64,000 bases of DNA from Leptolyngbya sp. FACHB-321 (GCF_014695975.1 NZ_JACJPI010000078.1:56042-120041); one strand, 5' to 3'. Positions 18,197 through 28,146 are shown, counted from the stretch's first letter. Notes: a model not told the origin generated them from the letters alone. A program made the numbers and translations.

Positions 18197-18862
18197 CTAC
18201 CGATGCTCTTGCACCCCGACTTGTTGACACATCTCAAGCAGCGGACAGGTTGAACAACGCGGTAACTCTCCAGTGCAAATGTGTTTACCAAATGGCACTA
18301 ACCGTTCGTTGATCTCAATCCAATGACGCTCCGGCAATTTTGCTTCCAGTGCTTTCAACGTTTTTTCAGGTGTGCGCGTCTGCACGTAACCCCAGCGATT
18401 TGTGACCCGATGCACGTGAATATCGACGCTGATCGAAGGCTGCTTACAGGCAATGCCCAGCGTCAAATTGGCGCATTTAGGACCCACGCCTGCAAAGGAG
18501 ACGAGCGTATCAAAGTCGCACGGGAGCTCGTCGCCATACGTGTCAATAATTTGACGGGCGATCGTCCAAATCTGGGGTGCCTTCGATTCATGGAAGGTCG
18601 AGTCACGGATCAGGTCTTCAATCTCGTCAGTGGTGAGCCGCACCATTGCTGCTGGAGTGCGGGCGTGATCGAACAGCTTGATAGCAACGGGAAGCGACGT
18701 TTCATCTCGCGTGCGAATGGAAATGATGCATGCGATCAGTTGCTCAAAGGGCGACGTGTAGCCTAGTTCTGCTAACGCAAACATTGCCGCTTTTGGAAAG
18801 GGACGCACCGCTTCCCGCAGCAATGGCATCACAGCGTCGAGATCAAAAGTCTGCTGGTTCAA
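18197..18862 (-). CDS. nth: Endonuclease III (DNA glycosylase/AP lyase)
   Basis: A 221-residue base-excision repair enzyme that removes oxidised pyrimidines and cuts the abasic site. The helix-hairpin-helix FAGVGPKCANL holds the catalytic Lys, and SVDIHVHRVTNRWG supplies the catalytic Asp. The C-terminal [4Fe-4S] cluster is complete (C-x6-C-x2-C-x5-C in CTGELPRCSTCPLLEMC). The segment around LIACIISIRTRDE replaces the commoner LSAQTTD, so substrate range could differ from E. coli Nth. It is divergent from mtnP, with a GGCTAAA-type repeat between them. Confidence 0.93.
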   Translation of the reverse strand: MNQQTFDLDAVMPLLREAVRPFPKAAMFALAELGYTSPFEQLIACIISIRTRDETSLPVAIKLFDHARTPAAMVRLTTDEIEDLIRDSTFHESKAPQIWTIARQIIDTYGDELPCDFDTLVSFAGVGPKCANLTLGIACKQPSISVDIHVHRVTNRWGYVQTRTPEKTLKALEAKLPERHWIEINERLVPFGKHICTGELPRCSTCPLLEMCQQVGVQEHR

Positions 18863-18962
18863 GCGGCTAAAAGTAAAGGACTACATTTTTTATCCTTCAT
18901 CCTTTAGCCTTTAGCCTTCTCTCAACAGGTAGAATAACTACGACCTACCAAAGGAAACCCCC

Positions 18963-19835
18963 ATGTCTCAGGCAGCGATCGGCATTATTGGCGGCAGCGG
19001 ACTCTATAAAATGGACGCGCTCAAGGATGTAGAAGAAGTGGCGATCGACACTCCCTTTGGCAAACCCTCTGATGCAATCATTCTGGGGACGATCGACGGC
19101 ACGCGGGTTGCGTTCCTAGCACGGCACGGCAGAAATCACCATCTCACACCATCAGAGTTGCCGTTTCGCGCCAACATCTACGCGATGAAAAGCCTGGGCG
19201 TGCAGTATTTGATCTCTGCCTCGGCAGTCGGTTCGCTGAAGGAAGAAGCAAAGCCATTGGATATGGTGGTGCCGGATCAATTTATCGATCGCACCAAGAA
19301 TCGTGTCTCTACCTTCTTTGGTGATGGCATTGTTGCCCATATTGGTTTTGGCGATCCCGTTTGTCACAACTTGGCAACCGTCCTAGCTGATGCAGTCGCC
19401 AGCCTCAACCTTACTGATAGCACCCTCCATCGTGGTGGCACCTACGTTTGCATGGAAGGTCCCGCTTTCTCCACCAAAGCTGAATCGCATCTGTATCGAA
19501 GCTGGGGTGCAACCATAATCGGCATGACCAACCTGCCAGAAGCAAAACTGGCGAGAGAGGCAGAAATTGCCTACGCCACCTTAGCGCTGGTAACCGACTA
19601 CGACTGCTGGCACCCCGATCATGACAGCGTGACTGTCGATCTGGTGATTGCCAATCTTCAGCGCAATGCCGTCAACGCTCAGAAAGTCATTCAAGAGACC
19701 GTCCGCCGCCTGACCGAGAATCCGCCCACATCGGATGCTCATTCAGCGCTCAAGTACGCCATTCTCACTCCACTCGACAAAATTTCGGCAACAACAAAGG
19801 AAAAGCTAAATTTGCTGCTCCAGAAGTATCTTTAA
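18963..19835 (+). CDS. mtnP: S-methyl-5'-thioadenosine phosphorylase
   Basis: Splits methylthioadenosine with phosphate to adenine and methylthioribose-1-phosphate in methionine salvage. It has 290 residues, starting at the ATG after AAAGGAAACCCCC. Family motifs are [10 protein letters not shown] with the phosphate-loop serine, [51 protein letters not shown] and TDYDCW, all normal for MTAP rather than purine nucleoside phosphorylase. It is the only methionine-salvage gene in the window and appears monocistronic. Confidence 0.96.
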   Translation: MSQAAIGIIGGSGLYKMDALKDVEEVAIDTPFGKPSDAIILGTIDGTRVAFLARHGRNHHLTPSELPFRANIYAMKSLGVQYLISASAVGSLKEEAKPLDMVVPDQFIDRTKNRVSTFFGDGIVAHIGFGDPVCHNLATVLADAVASLNLTDSTLHRGGTYVCMEGPAFSTKAESHLYRSWGATIIGMTNLPEAKLAREAEIAYATLALVTDYDCWHPDHDSVTVDLVIANLQRNAVNAQKVIQETVRRLTENPPTSDAHSALKYAILTPLDKISATTKEKLNLLLQKYL

Positions 19836-19946
19836 CGGTTCGTTAAGCGATCGTTGCTGTAAGAAGAACCTGACGGAGCACCACTTAGCCAAGGCATGGA
19901 TGATGGGAGGGTAAAGTACGGTCTTTCCTCAACCTGAGCTTCTGGA

Positions 19947-20864
19947 TTAATCAGATTCGCCAAACTCCAAAATGGGGCTGGTTTGCTCTAGGGCAGGGTA
20001 ATCACCAAGCAGGTTGGCGATCGCCACTCGCGCCACTCTGCTACTGCGCCAATAGCGGCTATGGTCAGCCAGCAGTCCCAGCGCCATCGTGACATCGCCG
20101 ATTTGCTTCTTGAAAAAGCTGCGATCGCCCAAGTAATGATCCTGAAAGTACAGGTTTGAGTTGTCTAGCTCTAAGCTGGCACGGATGGGATAGGCAAACA
20201 CATCCGACGCATGAATCACATTCACCCAACGCAGTGGTTCAGCCGTATAACGACTGGCAAACGCTTTCAGTCGATCGCCGTTGATGCGTAAAAACTGGCT
20301 AAAAATAATGATTGGCGAACCGAGCGTGGTCACACTTCTTAGCTTCACCTTACGACCGCTACTGTGCCCACTCAGCCCCTTGATAGCATGGCGAATGTAA
20401 AACGCCGGATCAGAGTCATCAAAATTTTCAGAAAAGAGAATGTCCCATAAAATCACGCTTCCTAGCGAATGCGCCACGATATGCAGGTCTTCCTCAAAAG
20501 GGTTTTCGGTCAAAAAGCTAAGAAACTGCACCGCAATGAGCCGCCGGACTTCGCGCCCTTGCTGAGTGTTCAGATAATTGAAAATATCGTTAAAGAACCC
20601 ACTAATCAACTGTTCTCGACGCTGGCGATAGTGAAAGACATCATCCAGATCAATCTGAGGATGATCCCACCGGAACGCTTCTAAGTCTTGCTGAATCAAA
20701 CCCCACAGTTGATCGGTGCGACCGAGTGCATCGCCCCAAAAGCAAGAGTAAAACTCTGGTAGCGCTAACCCCTGATCAGGAAACGCGCTGATGATATGCG
20801 ATCGCAGCGGATCAGCATAGCTGCTTTCCCTTACTGACGCTCCATGCATGAACCAAACCAGCAT
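19947..20864 (-). CDS. Alpha/beta-hydrolase-like protein of unknown substrate
   Basis: A 305-residue cytoplasmic protein. The N-terminal MLVWFMHGASVRESSYA resembles the first strand and oxyanion loop of alpha/beta hydrolases, and HIVAHSLGSVILWD gives the nucleophile elbow (Ser in AHSLGS). A candidate catalytic His is in the C-terminal part (HSRYW). The middle is rich in aromatic residues. It follows the hydrolase at 20878-21756 with only 13 nt between them, so they are probably cotranscribed. I do not recognise a named family. Confidence 0.75.
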   Translation of the reverse strand: MLVWFMHGASVRESSYADPLRSHIISAFPDQGLALPEFYSCFWGDALGRTDQLWGLIQQDLEAFRWDHPQIDLDDVFHYRQRREQLISGFFNDIFNYLNTQQGREVRRLIAVQFLSFLTENPFEEDLHIVAHSLGSVILWDILFSENFDDSDPAFYIRHAIKGLSGHSSGRKVKLRSVTTLGSPIIIFSQFLRINGDRLKAFASRYTAEPLRWVNVIHASDVFAYPIRASLELDNSNLYFQDHYLGDRSFFKKQIGDVTMALGLLADHSRYWRSSRVARVAIANLLGDYPALEQTSPILEFGESD

Positions 20865-20877
20865 TCTTTTTCCTCAA

Positions 20878-21756
20878 CTACCTTGCAACGCCTGATGCAT
20901 CATACTGGGCAAGAATGGCTCGGAGTTGAGCCACTACAGCCGTTGGTTGCTCCAGCATCGCCATGTGCCCACAGTTAGCAATTTCAGCAACGTTCGCTCC
21001 ACACCCTTTAAACAGAGGATGAAAGCTAGCGAGATGGCGCACGTACTGCGGTTCCATAATGGGGTCTTGTGCCCCAGCAATGAAGTAAACAGGCTGCTTA
21101 AGTCTAGCCACCACTTGCGGTAAGCGATGGACTTCAGCTTCGGTAGTAGAATCCAGCAACAACCCTAGGGCAGCTTCCGGCTGTGCCGCCACAAAGTCAA
21201 GCAACCGTTGTCGTCCCCACCGACGCGCGATTGTCTGTACCACACTTGCTCGTGTAAACAGTAGATCCAGCCACGGCACCTGACCAAGCCAGCGCGGACG
21301 CAGTTTGACCAACTGTTGTCCTGCCGCCCGAAAGCGATCAAACTCTGCCTTCAAATAAACACCACCACCCGAGTTCAGGCAAATCACACCTTTTACCTGC
21401 TGTGGCAACTGTTCAGCAGCACAAAGGGCAATACTACCGCCAACCGAATGACCGACCAACCAAACATTTTCAAGCTGTAATTGCTCTAGCAACAGTGCCA
21501 GATCGTTAGCATAGTCAGTCAAACCGTAACCAGCAACGACTTGAGCCAACGGTGTCTCTGGACAGGGCTGTGACCCACCAAAACCCCGCAAATCGTAAGA
21601 CAAACACTGATAGTCAGGCGACAGTTGCTCAATGAGCGGTTGCCAATAAGAACGACTGAGCAGCCAGCCATGAATAAAGACCAAAGTAGCCTTTGAGGCA
21701 GTAGGAGCCGTCAGATCGTAAGCGTGAGGCGCTCCCAAAATTGCGATCGTCTGCAT
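20878..21756 (-). CDS. Alpha/beta hydrolase
   Basis: A 292-residue hydrolase of the esterase/epoxide-hydrolase type. The oxyanion motif is VFIHGWLLSRSYW, followed by YDLRGFGGS, the nucleophile elbow WLVGHSVGGSIAL, the acid in YFIAGAQDPIMEPQ and the His in IANCGHMAMLEQP. The triad is complete. It is first in a two-gene unit with the hydrolase-like gene 13 nt downstream. Its substrate is unknown; many cyanobacteria have several such hydrolases. A GGCTAAA-type repeat lies upstream at about 21800-21860. Confidence 0.88.
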   Translation of the reverse strand: MQTIAILGAPHAYDLTAPTASKATLVFIHGWLLSRSYWQPLIEQLSPDYQCLSYDLRGFGGSQPCPETPLAQVVAGYGLTDYANDLALLLEQLQLENVWLVGHSVGGSIALCAAEQLPQQVKGVICLNSGGGVYLKAEFDRFRAAGQQLVKLRPRWLGQVPWLDLLFTRASVVQTIARRWGRQRLLDFVAAQPEAALGLLLDSTTEAEVHRLPQVVARLKQPVYFIAGAQDPIMEPQYVRHLASFHPLFKGCGANVAEIANCGHMAMLEQPTAVVAQLRAILAQYDASGVAR

Positions 21757-21799
21757 AGCTTCATCGTAACTCGATCAGGAAAAGGCGCAGAGAAGGGAT

Positions 21800-21860
21800 A
21801 AAGACCAAAAGCTAAAGGAGCAATTTTTAGCCCTTAGCCTTTAGCCTTTAGCCTTTCCTC
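21800..21860. repeat. CTTTAGC heptamer tract
   Basis: Repeats of GCTAAAG on the left side and four CTTTAGC units on the right can pair into a hairpin between two minus-strand genes. The same unit is seen at 17337 and at about 18868-18925 between nth and mtnP. Confidence 0.75.
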
Positions 21861-21871
21861 AGTAGCCTTAC

Positions 21872-22657
21872 CTAAAACCGTCTGCCCAACAACCTCTGCT
21901 TGACCCCTTCCGCTATCTTTTGCCCCAGATATTCCGGAATGAGGCTCTCGTTAGGACCTAGCAAATAGAGAATCAGGCGAGTGCGACCACGCCAAACCAG
22001 CAAATTGGCATTTACTACTAGCAAATCTTCCTGCCAGATGGCATACATAACCTTATAGAACAGCCCCGGCTGGTTGTCAGCTTCAATCAGCAAAGCTGGT
22101 AGGTGGAACACTGGATCGACGTAAAACTCAGTTTCGACCTGCTCCAACCCCGCATCGAGATTAAACTCTACTGCCAGCATTTCCTCGACTTCAAAGCGCC
22201 CTGCTAGCGCTTCTCGAATAGCGCGACAGACATTTTCGGCAGTTTTCTCGGTCAGTGCCTTCCCGCTACGCGACACAATCAGCTTGATGAAAACCAGCAT
22301 CGGCGGGTAAATCTGACCGTACAGACTCAAGCTATGAATCGTTAGCCCGTAGGCAGCCAGCACGCCAAAAATATCGCTGAGGAGAAAGGATTGATTGCGG
22401 TAGGCAAAATGGAGGGCACTCTTGCTGCCTTCTTGCTTCAGTTCAATAACGGCTTGCTTAGTTTTGTAAAGGTGGTATGCCAGCCGCAAGTTTTGCAGTT
22501 GAATCTCGCTGCTGACAAACTGCTCATAAAACTGGGGAAACGCCCGATTGAAGCGCTTTAACAGTTCTAGCGTCGATGACTTTAAGCCCAGCGCCATAAT
22601 CGAAACACTCGTTTGTGGGGTGAGAACCTGCTGCGTGATGGAGCGATCGCCTGCCAT
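21872..22657 (-). CDS. Protein with ACT-like repeats (GlnD C-terminal type)
   Basis: A 261-residue soluble protein. Two regions look like ACT ligand-binding domains: about residues 80-150 (FAYRNQSFLLSDIFGVLAAYG with LTIHSLSLYGQ) and about 185-245 (IEADNQPGLFYKVMYAIWQE with LVVNANLLVWRGRTRLILYLL). The second one, with DNQPGLFYKV, is close to the ACT domains of GlnD. There is no nucleotidyltransferase or HD domain. A small-molecule (amino acid) sensing role would fit, but this is inferred from the motif only. It reads divergently from the GNAT gene. Confidence 0.65.
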   Translation of the reverse strand: MAGDRSITQQVLTPQTSVSIMALGLKSSTLELLKRFNRAFPQFYEQFVSSEIQLQNLRLAYHLYKTKQAVIELKQEGSKSALHFAYRNQSFLLSDIFGVLAAYGLTIHSLSLYGQIYPPMLVFIKLIVSRSGKALTEKTAENVCRAIREALAGRFEVEEMLAVEFNLDAGLEQVETEFYVDPVFHLPALLIEADNQPGLFYKVMYAIWQEDLLVVNANLLVWRGRTRLILYLLGPNESLIPEYLGQKIAEGVKQRLLGRRF

Positions 22658-22830
22658 TAAGAACTTAACTTTAGGTCAATGCTCAAGACATTTCCAAGCT
22701 TTACCGTTATTTTTTCAGAGGGATGCTGATGTGTTGCTGAATCTGGCAGCGTAAAACGGACGAGAAAAGGGTTCAGAGCGTATACTATTCATTACTGTGA
22801 TTTCACTTTTACTACCTTAACCACGTTTGC

Positions 22831-23352
22831 ATGGGTTTTTGGAAAAGCCTGTTTAGCAGTTCTGATGCGTCCTCTGCACCTCAGGCGATGCAAATGGAGG
22901 ACTACATCGGTAAGGTTGCTGGCGATCGCCCCAGTTCTCGTATTTTCTTCAGCACAGACCGGGAAATTGACCTGTATGAGCTAGAAGAACTATGTGATGC
23001 TGTTGGTTGGTCACGCCGCCCCTTACGAAAAGTCAAGAAAGCGATTCAGCATAGCTTTCTTGTTGTTTCAATGTGGGAGCAGCAAGGTTCCCATCGACGG
23101 CTGATTGGCTTTTCACGAGCCACGTCTGACCACGCCTTTAACGCGACGATCTGGGATGTGGTAGTGCATCCAGACTTTCAGAGTAAAGGGTTTGGCAAGG
23201 CGCTGATGAAGCAGGTCATCAAGAAGCTGCGGAGTGAAGACATAAGCAACATTACTCTATTTGCCGACCCGCAAGTAGTAGATTTTTACCGAAATTTAGG
23301 CTTTATGTCAGATCCAGAAGGCATTAAAGGGATGTTCTGGTATCCAGACTGA
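22831..23352 (+). CDS. GNAT acetyltransferase, Ycf52-like
   Basis: A 173-residue acetyltransferase. The acetyl-CoA site is seen in [19 protein letters not shown] (Q/R-x-x-G-x-G/A form) and the C-terminal FYRNLGF motif is present. The N-terminal part ([20 protein letters not shown]) matches the plastid Ycf52/GNAT2 line, which is shared by cyanobacteria and chloroplasts. Plant members acetylate Lys residues and N-termini of plastid proteins and can also make N-acetylserotonin. The ATG follows at the normal place and the first 25 residues are Ser/Ala-rich. Confidence 0.85.
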   Translation: MGFWKSLFSSSDASSAPQAMQMEDYIGKVAGDRPSSRIFFSTDREIDLYELEELCDAVGWSRRPLRKVKKAIQHSFLVVSMWEQQGSHRRLIGFSRATSDHAFNATIWDVVVHPDFQSKGFGKALMKQVIKKLRSEDISNITLFADPQVVDFYRNLGFMSDPEGIKGMFWYPD

Positions 23353-23427
23353 GCGGTCAGCATGAGATTTACGACTGAAGGCTAAAAACTGGACAGACAA
23401 GCTATACTGATTAAGCTTGGAGAGTAA

Positions 23428-23501
23428 CGGGATGTAGCGCAGCTTGGTAGCGCGCCTGCTTTGGGAGCAGGATGCCGCAGGTTCGAATCCTGTCATCCCG
23501 A
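23428..23501 (+). tRNA. tRNA-Pro (anticodon UGG)
   Basis: A 74-nt cloverleaf. The acceptor arms CGGGATG and CATCCCG pair, the D arm is GCGC-AGCTTGGTA-GCGC, the anticodon stem CCTGC/GCAGG carries loop TTTGGGA with anticodon TGG, and the T arm is CGCAG-GTTCGAAT-CCTG(T). Discriminator base A; the CCA end is not encoded. Confidence 0.97.
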
Positions 23502-23835
23502 TCGTACATCAGAATCTGATTAGAAATTGAGCTGGCTTTAGCACGGTCATTGCTATAGCAATTAGAACGTTGGCGCTTATATCAAGGCTACGCGAATCGT
23601 TTTACGCTATCAGACCAATTGGAGCGATCGCCATAAGTTTGGTCAAGTTGAGCTGACTGCTCGGATGAATTTCTGTCACTAAGTGGCACACATTAACTGT
23701 ATCGGCAACGAAGCTGCTGCAAGTAACTACTGCTTGGCATCCAGAGCAGAAGCCCCCATATCAGTAATAACCCTGAAGGATCTTCAACGTCTGCTTTGGT
23801 AAGCTGACACCTCAAGCTGAACGGGAACCGCTGCC
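23502..23835. other. Intergenic region before the histidine kinase
   Basis: About 330 bp between tRNA-Pro and the kinase gene. It contains only a 12-bp palindrome (TTGCTATAGCAA, 23549-23560). No open frame with recognisable content. The kinase promoter should lie here. Confidence 0.4.
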
Positions 23836-26250
23836 ATGAAACGACAGGCTGAGAAACTGGTTGCAGGCGGTTTTGTTCTGGCACTGCTTGTACTGGGTGG
23901 GGTGGCTACAGGTTCCTACTTGAGCGTCCAAAGACTAATTGCGAGTCGGCAATGGGTTGAGCATACCTATGAAGTGCTGCAAGGGCTAGACAAAATCTTT
24001 GACGGTAACATCACAGTTGCAAGTGGGCGTTACGGCTACGTAGTCAGCCGCAAAGAGACCTACTTAGCTGATTACAAAGCTGGGCTAGAGAGAACCGGAC
24101 AGGGCATTCGAGAGGTTCGACGGTTAACGAGCGATAACCCACAGCAACAGCAACAACTCACAGTACTGGAGCAGGTGATTGCAAAACGCATTAACCTGTC
24201 TCAACAATCGATCGCCCTGGTACAAAAGGGGCAGTCAAACGAAGCAAGGCAAGCTTCGTTTGCTAAGGAAAACTTGCTGCTGGGTCAAGAAGTGCAACGC
24301 TTGGTCAACAGCATGAAAAACGAGGAACGCCAACTGTTGCAGCTACGTAAAGCGGCGACAGATGACAGTGTGCAGCAGGCAATTAGAATCAATGGGTCTG
24401 GCTACCTTTTAAGTTTCAGTCTGCTGATGGGGGTCTTTTTGCTGCTCCATTTGCAAATTCGCATTCGCCAGCGCGCTGAAGCCGCCTTGCAAACATACGC
24501 AGAAGAGATTTACGACCTTTATAATCAGTCTCCCTGCGGCTACCACTCTTTAGATGCGACAGGTACGTTTAGCCGCATCAATGATACTGAGCTAAGTTGG
24601 CTAGGCTATACCCGTGATGAAGTCTTACACAAGCTGAAGTTTAGTGATTTGGCAACACCCGACAGTGCGCTAGCGTTTCAGGAACACTTTTCCAAGTTCA
24701 AGCAGCAAGGTTGGATCAGTGATATTGAGTTTGAACTGGTTCGCAAAGATGGCACCATTCTGCCCGTTAGCTTGAGCGCCACTGCGATTAAAGGCTCAGA
24801 GGGTGATTTTTTGATGAGCCGATCAACGTTGTTTGATATCACCGATCGCAAACGTGCCCAGACAGCCCTGCAGCAAGCAAATGAGCAATTAGAAGCAAGA
24901 GTACAGGAGCGCACAGCCGCACTCTCTCAGGTAAACGCACTACTCCATAGCGAACTGCTTGAGCGCAAGCAAGTAGAGCAGGCACTTTTAGAGAGCGAAA
25001 AGCAACTTCGCACTATCACCAATGCGCTGCCCGTCCTGATTGCTTACATTGATGTCGACCAGCGCTTTCGCTTCCACAATCAGACGTACGAACAGTGGTT
25101 TGACTGTAGCTCGACAGACATTCAGGGACAGCACCTGAGCCAGGTATTAGGCGAGCAGGCCTATCAAAGCATTAAGCCCTATGTTAAGCATGCGCTGTCA
25201 GGTGAAACTGCTACCTACGAGAGTCTCATCACCTATAAAAATGATGAGAAGCGCTGGGTGAGTGCGACCTACTTACCTGACATTAACCAGCAGGGAGCAG
25301 TACAGGGCTACTTTGCGTTGATCGCTGACATTAATGAGCGCAAGCTAGCAGAACAAGCAATTCTGAACATGAATGAAGCGCTTGAAATAAAAGTGGAGGA
25401 ACGCACAACAGCATTAAAGCAGCTAAACGACGAGCTAGTAAACTCTAACCGAGAGTTAGAACAGTTTGCCTACATTGCATCACATGATCTACAAGAGCCG
25501 CTGCGAGCCGTCATTGGGTACACCCAACTGCTGATGCAAGATTACCAGACCCACTTTGATGCTTCAGCACAGCAATACGCCGAGTACATTGTAGACGGCG
25601 GGAAGCGAATGCAGCAGTTGATCCAAGACCTGCTCCACTACTCTCGCGTTGGTACTCGTGACCTTGTGTTTGCACCCATTGACAGCAACATCGTGCTTGA
25701 CCAGGTGCTCAGTAACCTACAAGTCGCGATCGCTGAACGTCAAGCGCTTGTCACCTCCGACCCACTACCAACCGTCACAGTCGACAAACTTCAGTTAACC
25801 CAACTCCTACAGAATCTGATTGGTAACGCGATTAAATTCTGTCGCGATGATGCCCCTAGGGTTCATATCAGCGCTAGGAGAGCGGAGGGAGCGGAAGCGC
25901 AGAAGGAGAAAGGGGAGCAAAGGGAGCATGAGGGAGGGGACAGCGAGAAACCCCAACTTGAAACATCATCCCACCCTTCCGAAATCACCTGGTTATTCTC
26001 TATTCACGACAATGGTATCGGCATCAAGCCGCGTTACCTTGAACGGATTTTTGAAATTTTCAAGCGGCTTCATACCCGCACAGAATTCCCTGGTACTGGC
26101 ATCGGGTTAGCCGTTTGCAAGAAGATCGTCGATCGCCACGGTGGGCACATCTGGGCAGAATCACAACCAGGAACCGGAACAACTTTTTACTTCACCATTC
26201 CCTACCATGACCCTACAGCCGTTGGACACGATCGAGATTTTGCTGATTGA
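23836..26250 (+). CDS. CHASE3-PAS-PAS histidine kinase (Cph1-like transmitter)
   Basis: An 804-residue membrane sensor kinase. A first helix (about residues 12-32) and a second one (about 188-212) bracket a periplasmic CHASE3 domain. Two PAS units follow (about 225-345 and 390-510), then HisKA with phospho-acceptor H550 in [15 protein letters not shown] and an HATPase (about 655-795) with [16 protein letters not shown] and [11 protein letters not shown]. The H-box type SHDLQEPLR is the one found in cyanobacterial phytochrome-type kinases that pair with Rcp1-like regulators. A purine-rich insertion encodes about residues 680-706 inside the HATPase, between the N-box and the G1 box. The next gene, a response regulator, starts inside its 3' end, so the two are translationally linked partners. 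Confidence 0.92.
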   Translation: MKRQAEKLVAGGFVLALLVLGGVATGSYLSVQRLIASRQWVEHTYEVLQGLDKIFDGNITVASGRYGYVVSRKETYLADYKAGLERTGQGIREVRRLTSDNPQQQQQLTVLEQVIAKRINLSQQSIALVQKGQSNEARQASFAKENLLLGQEVQRLVNSMKNEERQLLQLRKAATDDSVQQAIRINGSGYLLSFSLLMGVFLLLHLQIRIRQRAEAALQTYAEEIYDLYNQSPCGYHSLDATGTFSRINDTELSWLGYTRDEVLHKLKFSDLATPDSALAFQEHFSKFKQQGWISDIEFELVRKDGTILPVSLSATAIKGSEGDFLMSRSTLFDITDRKRAQTALQQANEQLEARVQERTAALSQVNALLHSELLERKQVEQALLESEKQLRTITNALPVLIAYIDVDQRFRFHNQTYEQWFDCSSTDIQGQHLSQVLGEQAYQSIKPYVKHALSGETATYESLITYKNDEKRWVSATYLPDINQQGAVQGYFALIADINERKLAEQAILNMNEALEIKVEERTTALKQLNDELVNSNRELEQFAYIASHDLQEPLRAVIGYTQLLMQDYQTHFDASAQQYAEYIVDGGKRMQQLIQDLLHYSRVGTRDLVFAPIDSNIVLDQVLSNLQVAIAERQALVTSDPLPTVTVDKLQLTQLLQNLIGNAIKFCRDDAPRVHISARRAEGAEAQKEKGEQREHEGGDSEKPQLETSSHPSEITWLFSIHDNGIGIKPRYLERIFEIFKRLHTRTEFPGTGIGLAVCKKIVDRHGGHIWAESQPGTGTTFYFTIPYHDPTAVGHDRDFAD
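25873..25949. repeat. Purine-rich repeat insertion in kinase ATPase domain
   Basis: About 77 bp, almost all G and A on the plus strand, in degenerate 7-mers (GAGCGGA, GGGAGCG, AGAAGGA, GGGAGCA). It encodes a Glu/Lys/Gly/Arg-rich stretch between the N-box helix and the DNGIGI motif of the kinase. Confidence 0.65.
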
Positions 26251-26650
26251 AGACTCTCCTAGTGATGCCCATCTCACGATCAAAAGCTTCGAGCAAGCCA
26301 AGATTGCTAACAGCCTGCACTGGGTTGAAGATGGCGAAACTGCAATGGAATACCTGCGCCAGGAGGGTGAATATGCCAATGAGGTTCGCCCCGATCTCAT
26401 TGTGCTGGATTTAAACTTACCGGGTATGGATGGTCGCGAAGTGCTGGCAGAGATCAAAGCCGATCCTGACCTTAAGCGGATTCCAGTTGTGGTGCTGACT
26501 ACCTCTAACAGTGAGGAGGATATCCTCCGTTCGTATAATCTCAACGCCAACTGTTATGTCACTAAACCCTTTGATGTGCGGCAATTTATGCAGGTAGTGC
26601 AGCTAATCGGCAACTTCTGGCTGGCAGCCGTCAAACTACCGCCAACCTAA
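26207..26650 (+). CDS. Rcp1-type single-domain response regulator
   Basis: A 147-residue receiver without output domain. [19 protein letters not shown] gives the acidic pair, D68 in [12 protein letters not shown] is the phosphorylation site, and [10 protein letters not shown] and VTKPFD give the Thr/Ser and Lys. The extended acidic and [15 protein letters not shown] features are those of Rcp1, the partner of cyanobacterial phytochrome Cph1. I chose the ATG at 26207, which overlaps the kinase gene by 44 nt; an in-frame ATG at 26141 would add 22 residues with no match to the family. The overlap makes the preceding kinase its likely cognate partner. Confidence 0.9.
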   Translation: MTLQPLDTIEILLIEDSPSDAHLTIKSFEQAKIANSLHWVEDGETAMEYLRQEGEYANEVRPDLIVLDLNLPGMDGREVLAEIKADPDLKRIPVVVLTTSNSEEDILRSYNLNANCYVTKPFDVRQFMQVVQLIGNFWLAAVKLPPT

Positions 26651-26836
26651 GCGCTGGTCACTTTACAGAGTTTGATCAGAGTGCAGAAAGATGATAGTAA
26701 ATCTACGGATGCAACACCTGTTCTATCCGGGCAAGGTAGTAGGACGAGTAGAGAGATAGCACCAAAGCCTTGCGGCAGGTTGCAACAGTATAAAAATTTT
26801 GAACGTAGCCAGCACGCTTTGCGGTGAGGCAGCCTT

Positions 26837-28033
26837 ATGGACGAAGTATCGAAGCGTGTCCTTTTAGTAGAAGATAGCCCAACCGACGCTGATTTAATGC
26901 GCCACTTTTTTCTGCGTCTAGAGGGATTGCAATGGGAACTAATACACGTCGAGCGCCTCAGCAGTGCCATTACTGCCTGTTCTACACATACAGTTGATAT
27001 TGTGCTGCTCGATCTGCGTCTGCCCGATTCTGATGAGGCAGATACTTTAGTTGATTTTCGCGCCAGTGTACCTGATGTTCCAGTCGTTGTGTTGACGATG
27101 ATGGATGATGAGACACTGGCACTGCAAGCCATGGCAGGCGGAGCGCAGGATTATTTGGTCAAAGGACAAATTACACCGTCACTTTTAGCGCGATCGCTCC
27201 GGTATGGCATTGAGCGTGGGCATATTCTGAAACGCCTGCAAAACAGCGAGCAAAGTATGCTCAAAGCCTTAGAACAAGAGCAAGAACTCAATCTGCTTAA
27301 GTCAAGCTTTATCTCTATGGCATCGCATGAGTTTCGTACCCCCATGACGATGATTCGCACAGCTGTAGAACTGTTACAAAACTTCGGTGAGGATTTAACG
27401 GAAGCAAAGCGCCAGCAGTACTTTGACCGCATTAAAACAGCTATTCATCAAGTTACGCAATTGCTGGATGAAGTCTTACTATTGGGCAGCACCGAAGCTG
27501 GCTTGCGTTATCGACCAGAACCCGTTGACCTGGTAAAGCTTTGTACTGGGATTACTGAAGACTTACAGTTTAGTCACAGTGACAGTCATACCATCATGTT
27601 TACCCCTCAAGGTAACTGCTCTAATGTAGTGATGGATGCTGCTTTGCTGCGGCATATTCTCACAAACTTACTTTCCAACGCCTTCAAGTATTCGCCGGAG
27701 GGAGGCGACATTCAGTTCAAGCTCTGCTGCGAAAATGGCACTGCAACCTTTCAGATCCAAGACCAGGGCATTGGTATCCCCGTCAAAGACCAAACACATC
27801 TGTTTGAAACGTTCTATCGCTGTGGTAACGTGGGCAGCATCCAGGGCACAGGGTTAGGGCTGGCGATCGTCAAAAAGTGCGTGGAGTTGCACCAGGGACG
27901 GATTCAGGTTTGCAGCGACAAAGGGATGGGCACGACCTTTACAGTAGCGTTGCCATTGGAGCCACGATCGCTTAACCCTGCCAAACCCAAAACATCTGAG
28001 CAATCACCCAAATCAATAGTCAGCCGCGCTTAG
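26837..28033 (+). CDS. REC-HisKA-HATPase hybrid kinase
   Basis: A 398-residue soluble protein. An N-terminal receiver (about residues 5-125, phospho-acceptor D59 in VLLDLRLPDSDE, Lys in LVKGQI) is followed by a short coiled coil and a HisKA with H164 in MASHEFRTPMTMI. The HATPase (about 270-380) has LSNAFKYSPEG, QDQGIGIP and [14 protein letters not shown]. Proteins with a receiver in front of a kinase core relay signals from an upstream kinase. The gene is 186 nt downstream of the Rcp1-like regulator, so the three genes could form one phosphorelay. The start is the ATG at 26837. Confidence 0.93.
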   Translation: MDEVSKRVLLVEDSPTDADLMRHFFLRLEGLQWELIHVERLSSAITACSTHTVDIVLLDLRLPDSDEADTLVDFRASVPDVPVVVLTMMDDETLALQAMAGGAQDYLVKGQITPSLLARSLRYGIERGHILKRLQNSEQSMLKALEQEQELNLLKSSFISMASHEFRTPMTMIRTAVELLQNFGEDLTEAKRQQYFDRIKTAIHQVTQLLDEVLLLGSTEAGLRYRPEPVDLVKLCTGITEDLQFSHSDSHTIMFTPQGNCSNVVMDAALLRHILTNLLSNAFKYSPEGGDIQFKLCCENGTATFQIQDQGIGIPVKDQTHLFETFYRCGNVGSIQGTGLGLAIVKKCVELHQGRIQVCSDKGMGTTFTVALPLEPRSLNPAKPKTSEQSPKSIVSRA

Positions 28034-28075
28034 TTGCGCTCCAATGTTGCTGCATCTAAATTGACCCTTGATTCA

Positions 28076-28146
28076 AAAAGCTAGAAGATAAGAACGTTCA
28101 CATCCTTTATCACTATTTATTACTAAGGATGAAAGATCTAGCTTTT
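28076..28146. terminator. Nested inverted repeat between convergent genes
   Basis: Outer arms AAAAGCTAGA (28076-28085) and TCTAGCTTTT (28137-28146) are perfect over 10 bp and enclose a second pair, CATCCTT (28101-28107) and AAGGATG (28125-28131). It lies between the converging hybrid kinase and porin-like gene and may stop transcription from either side. Confidence 0.55.
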
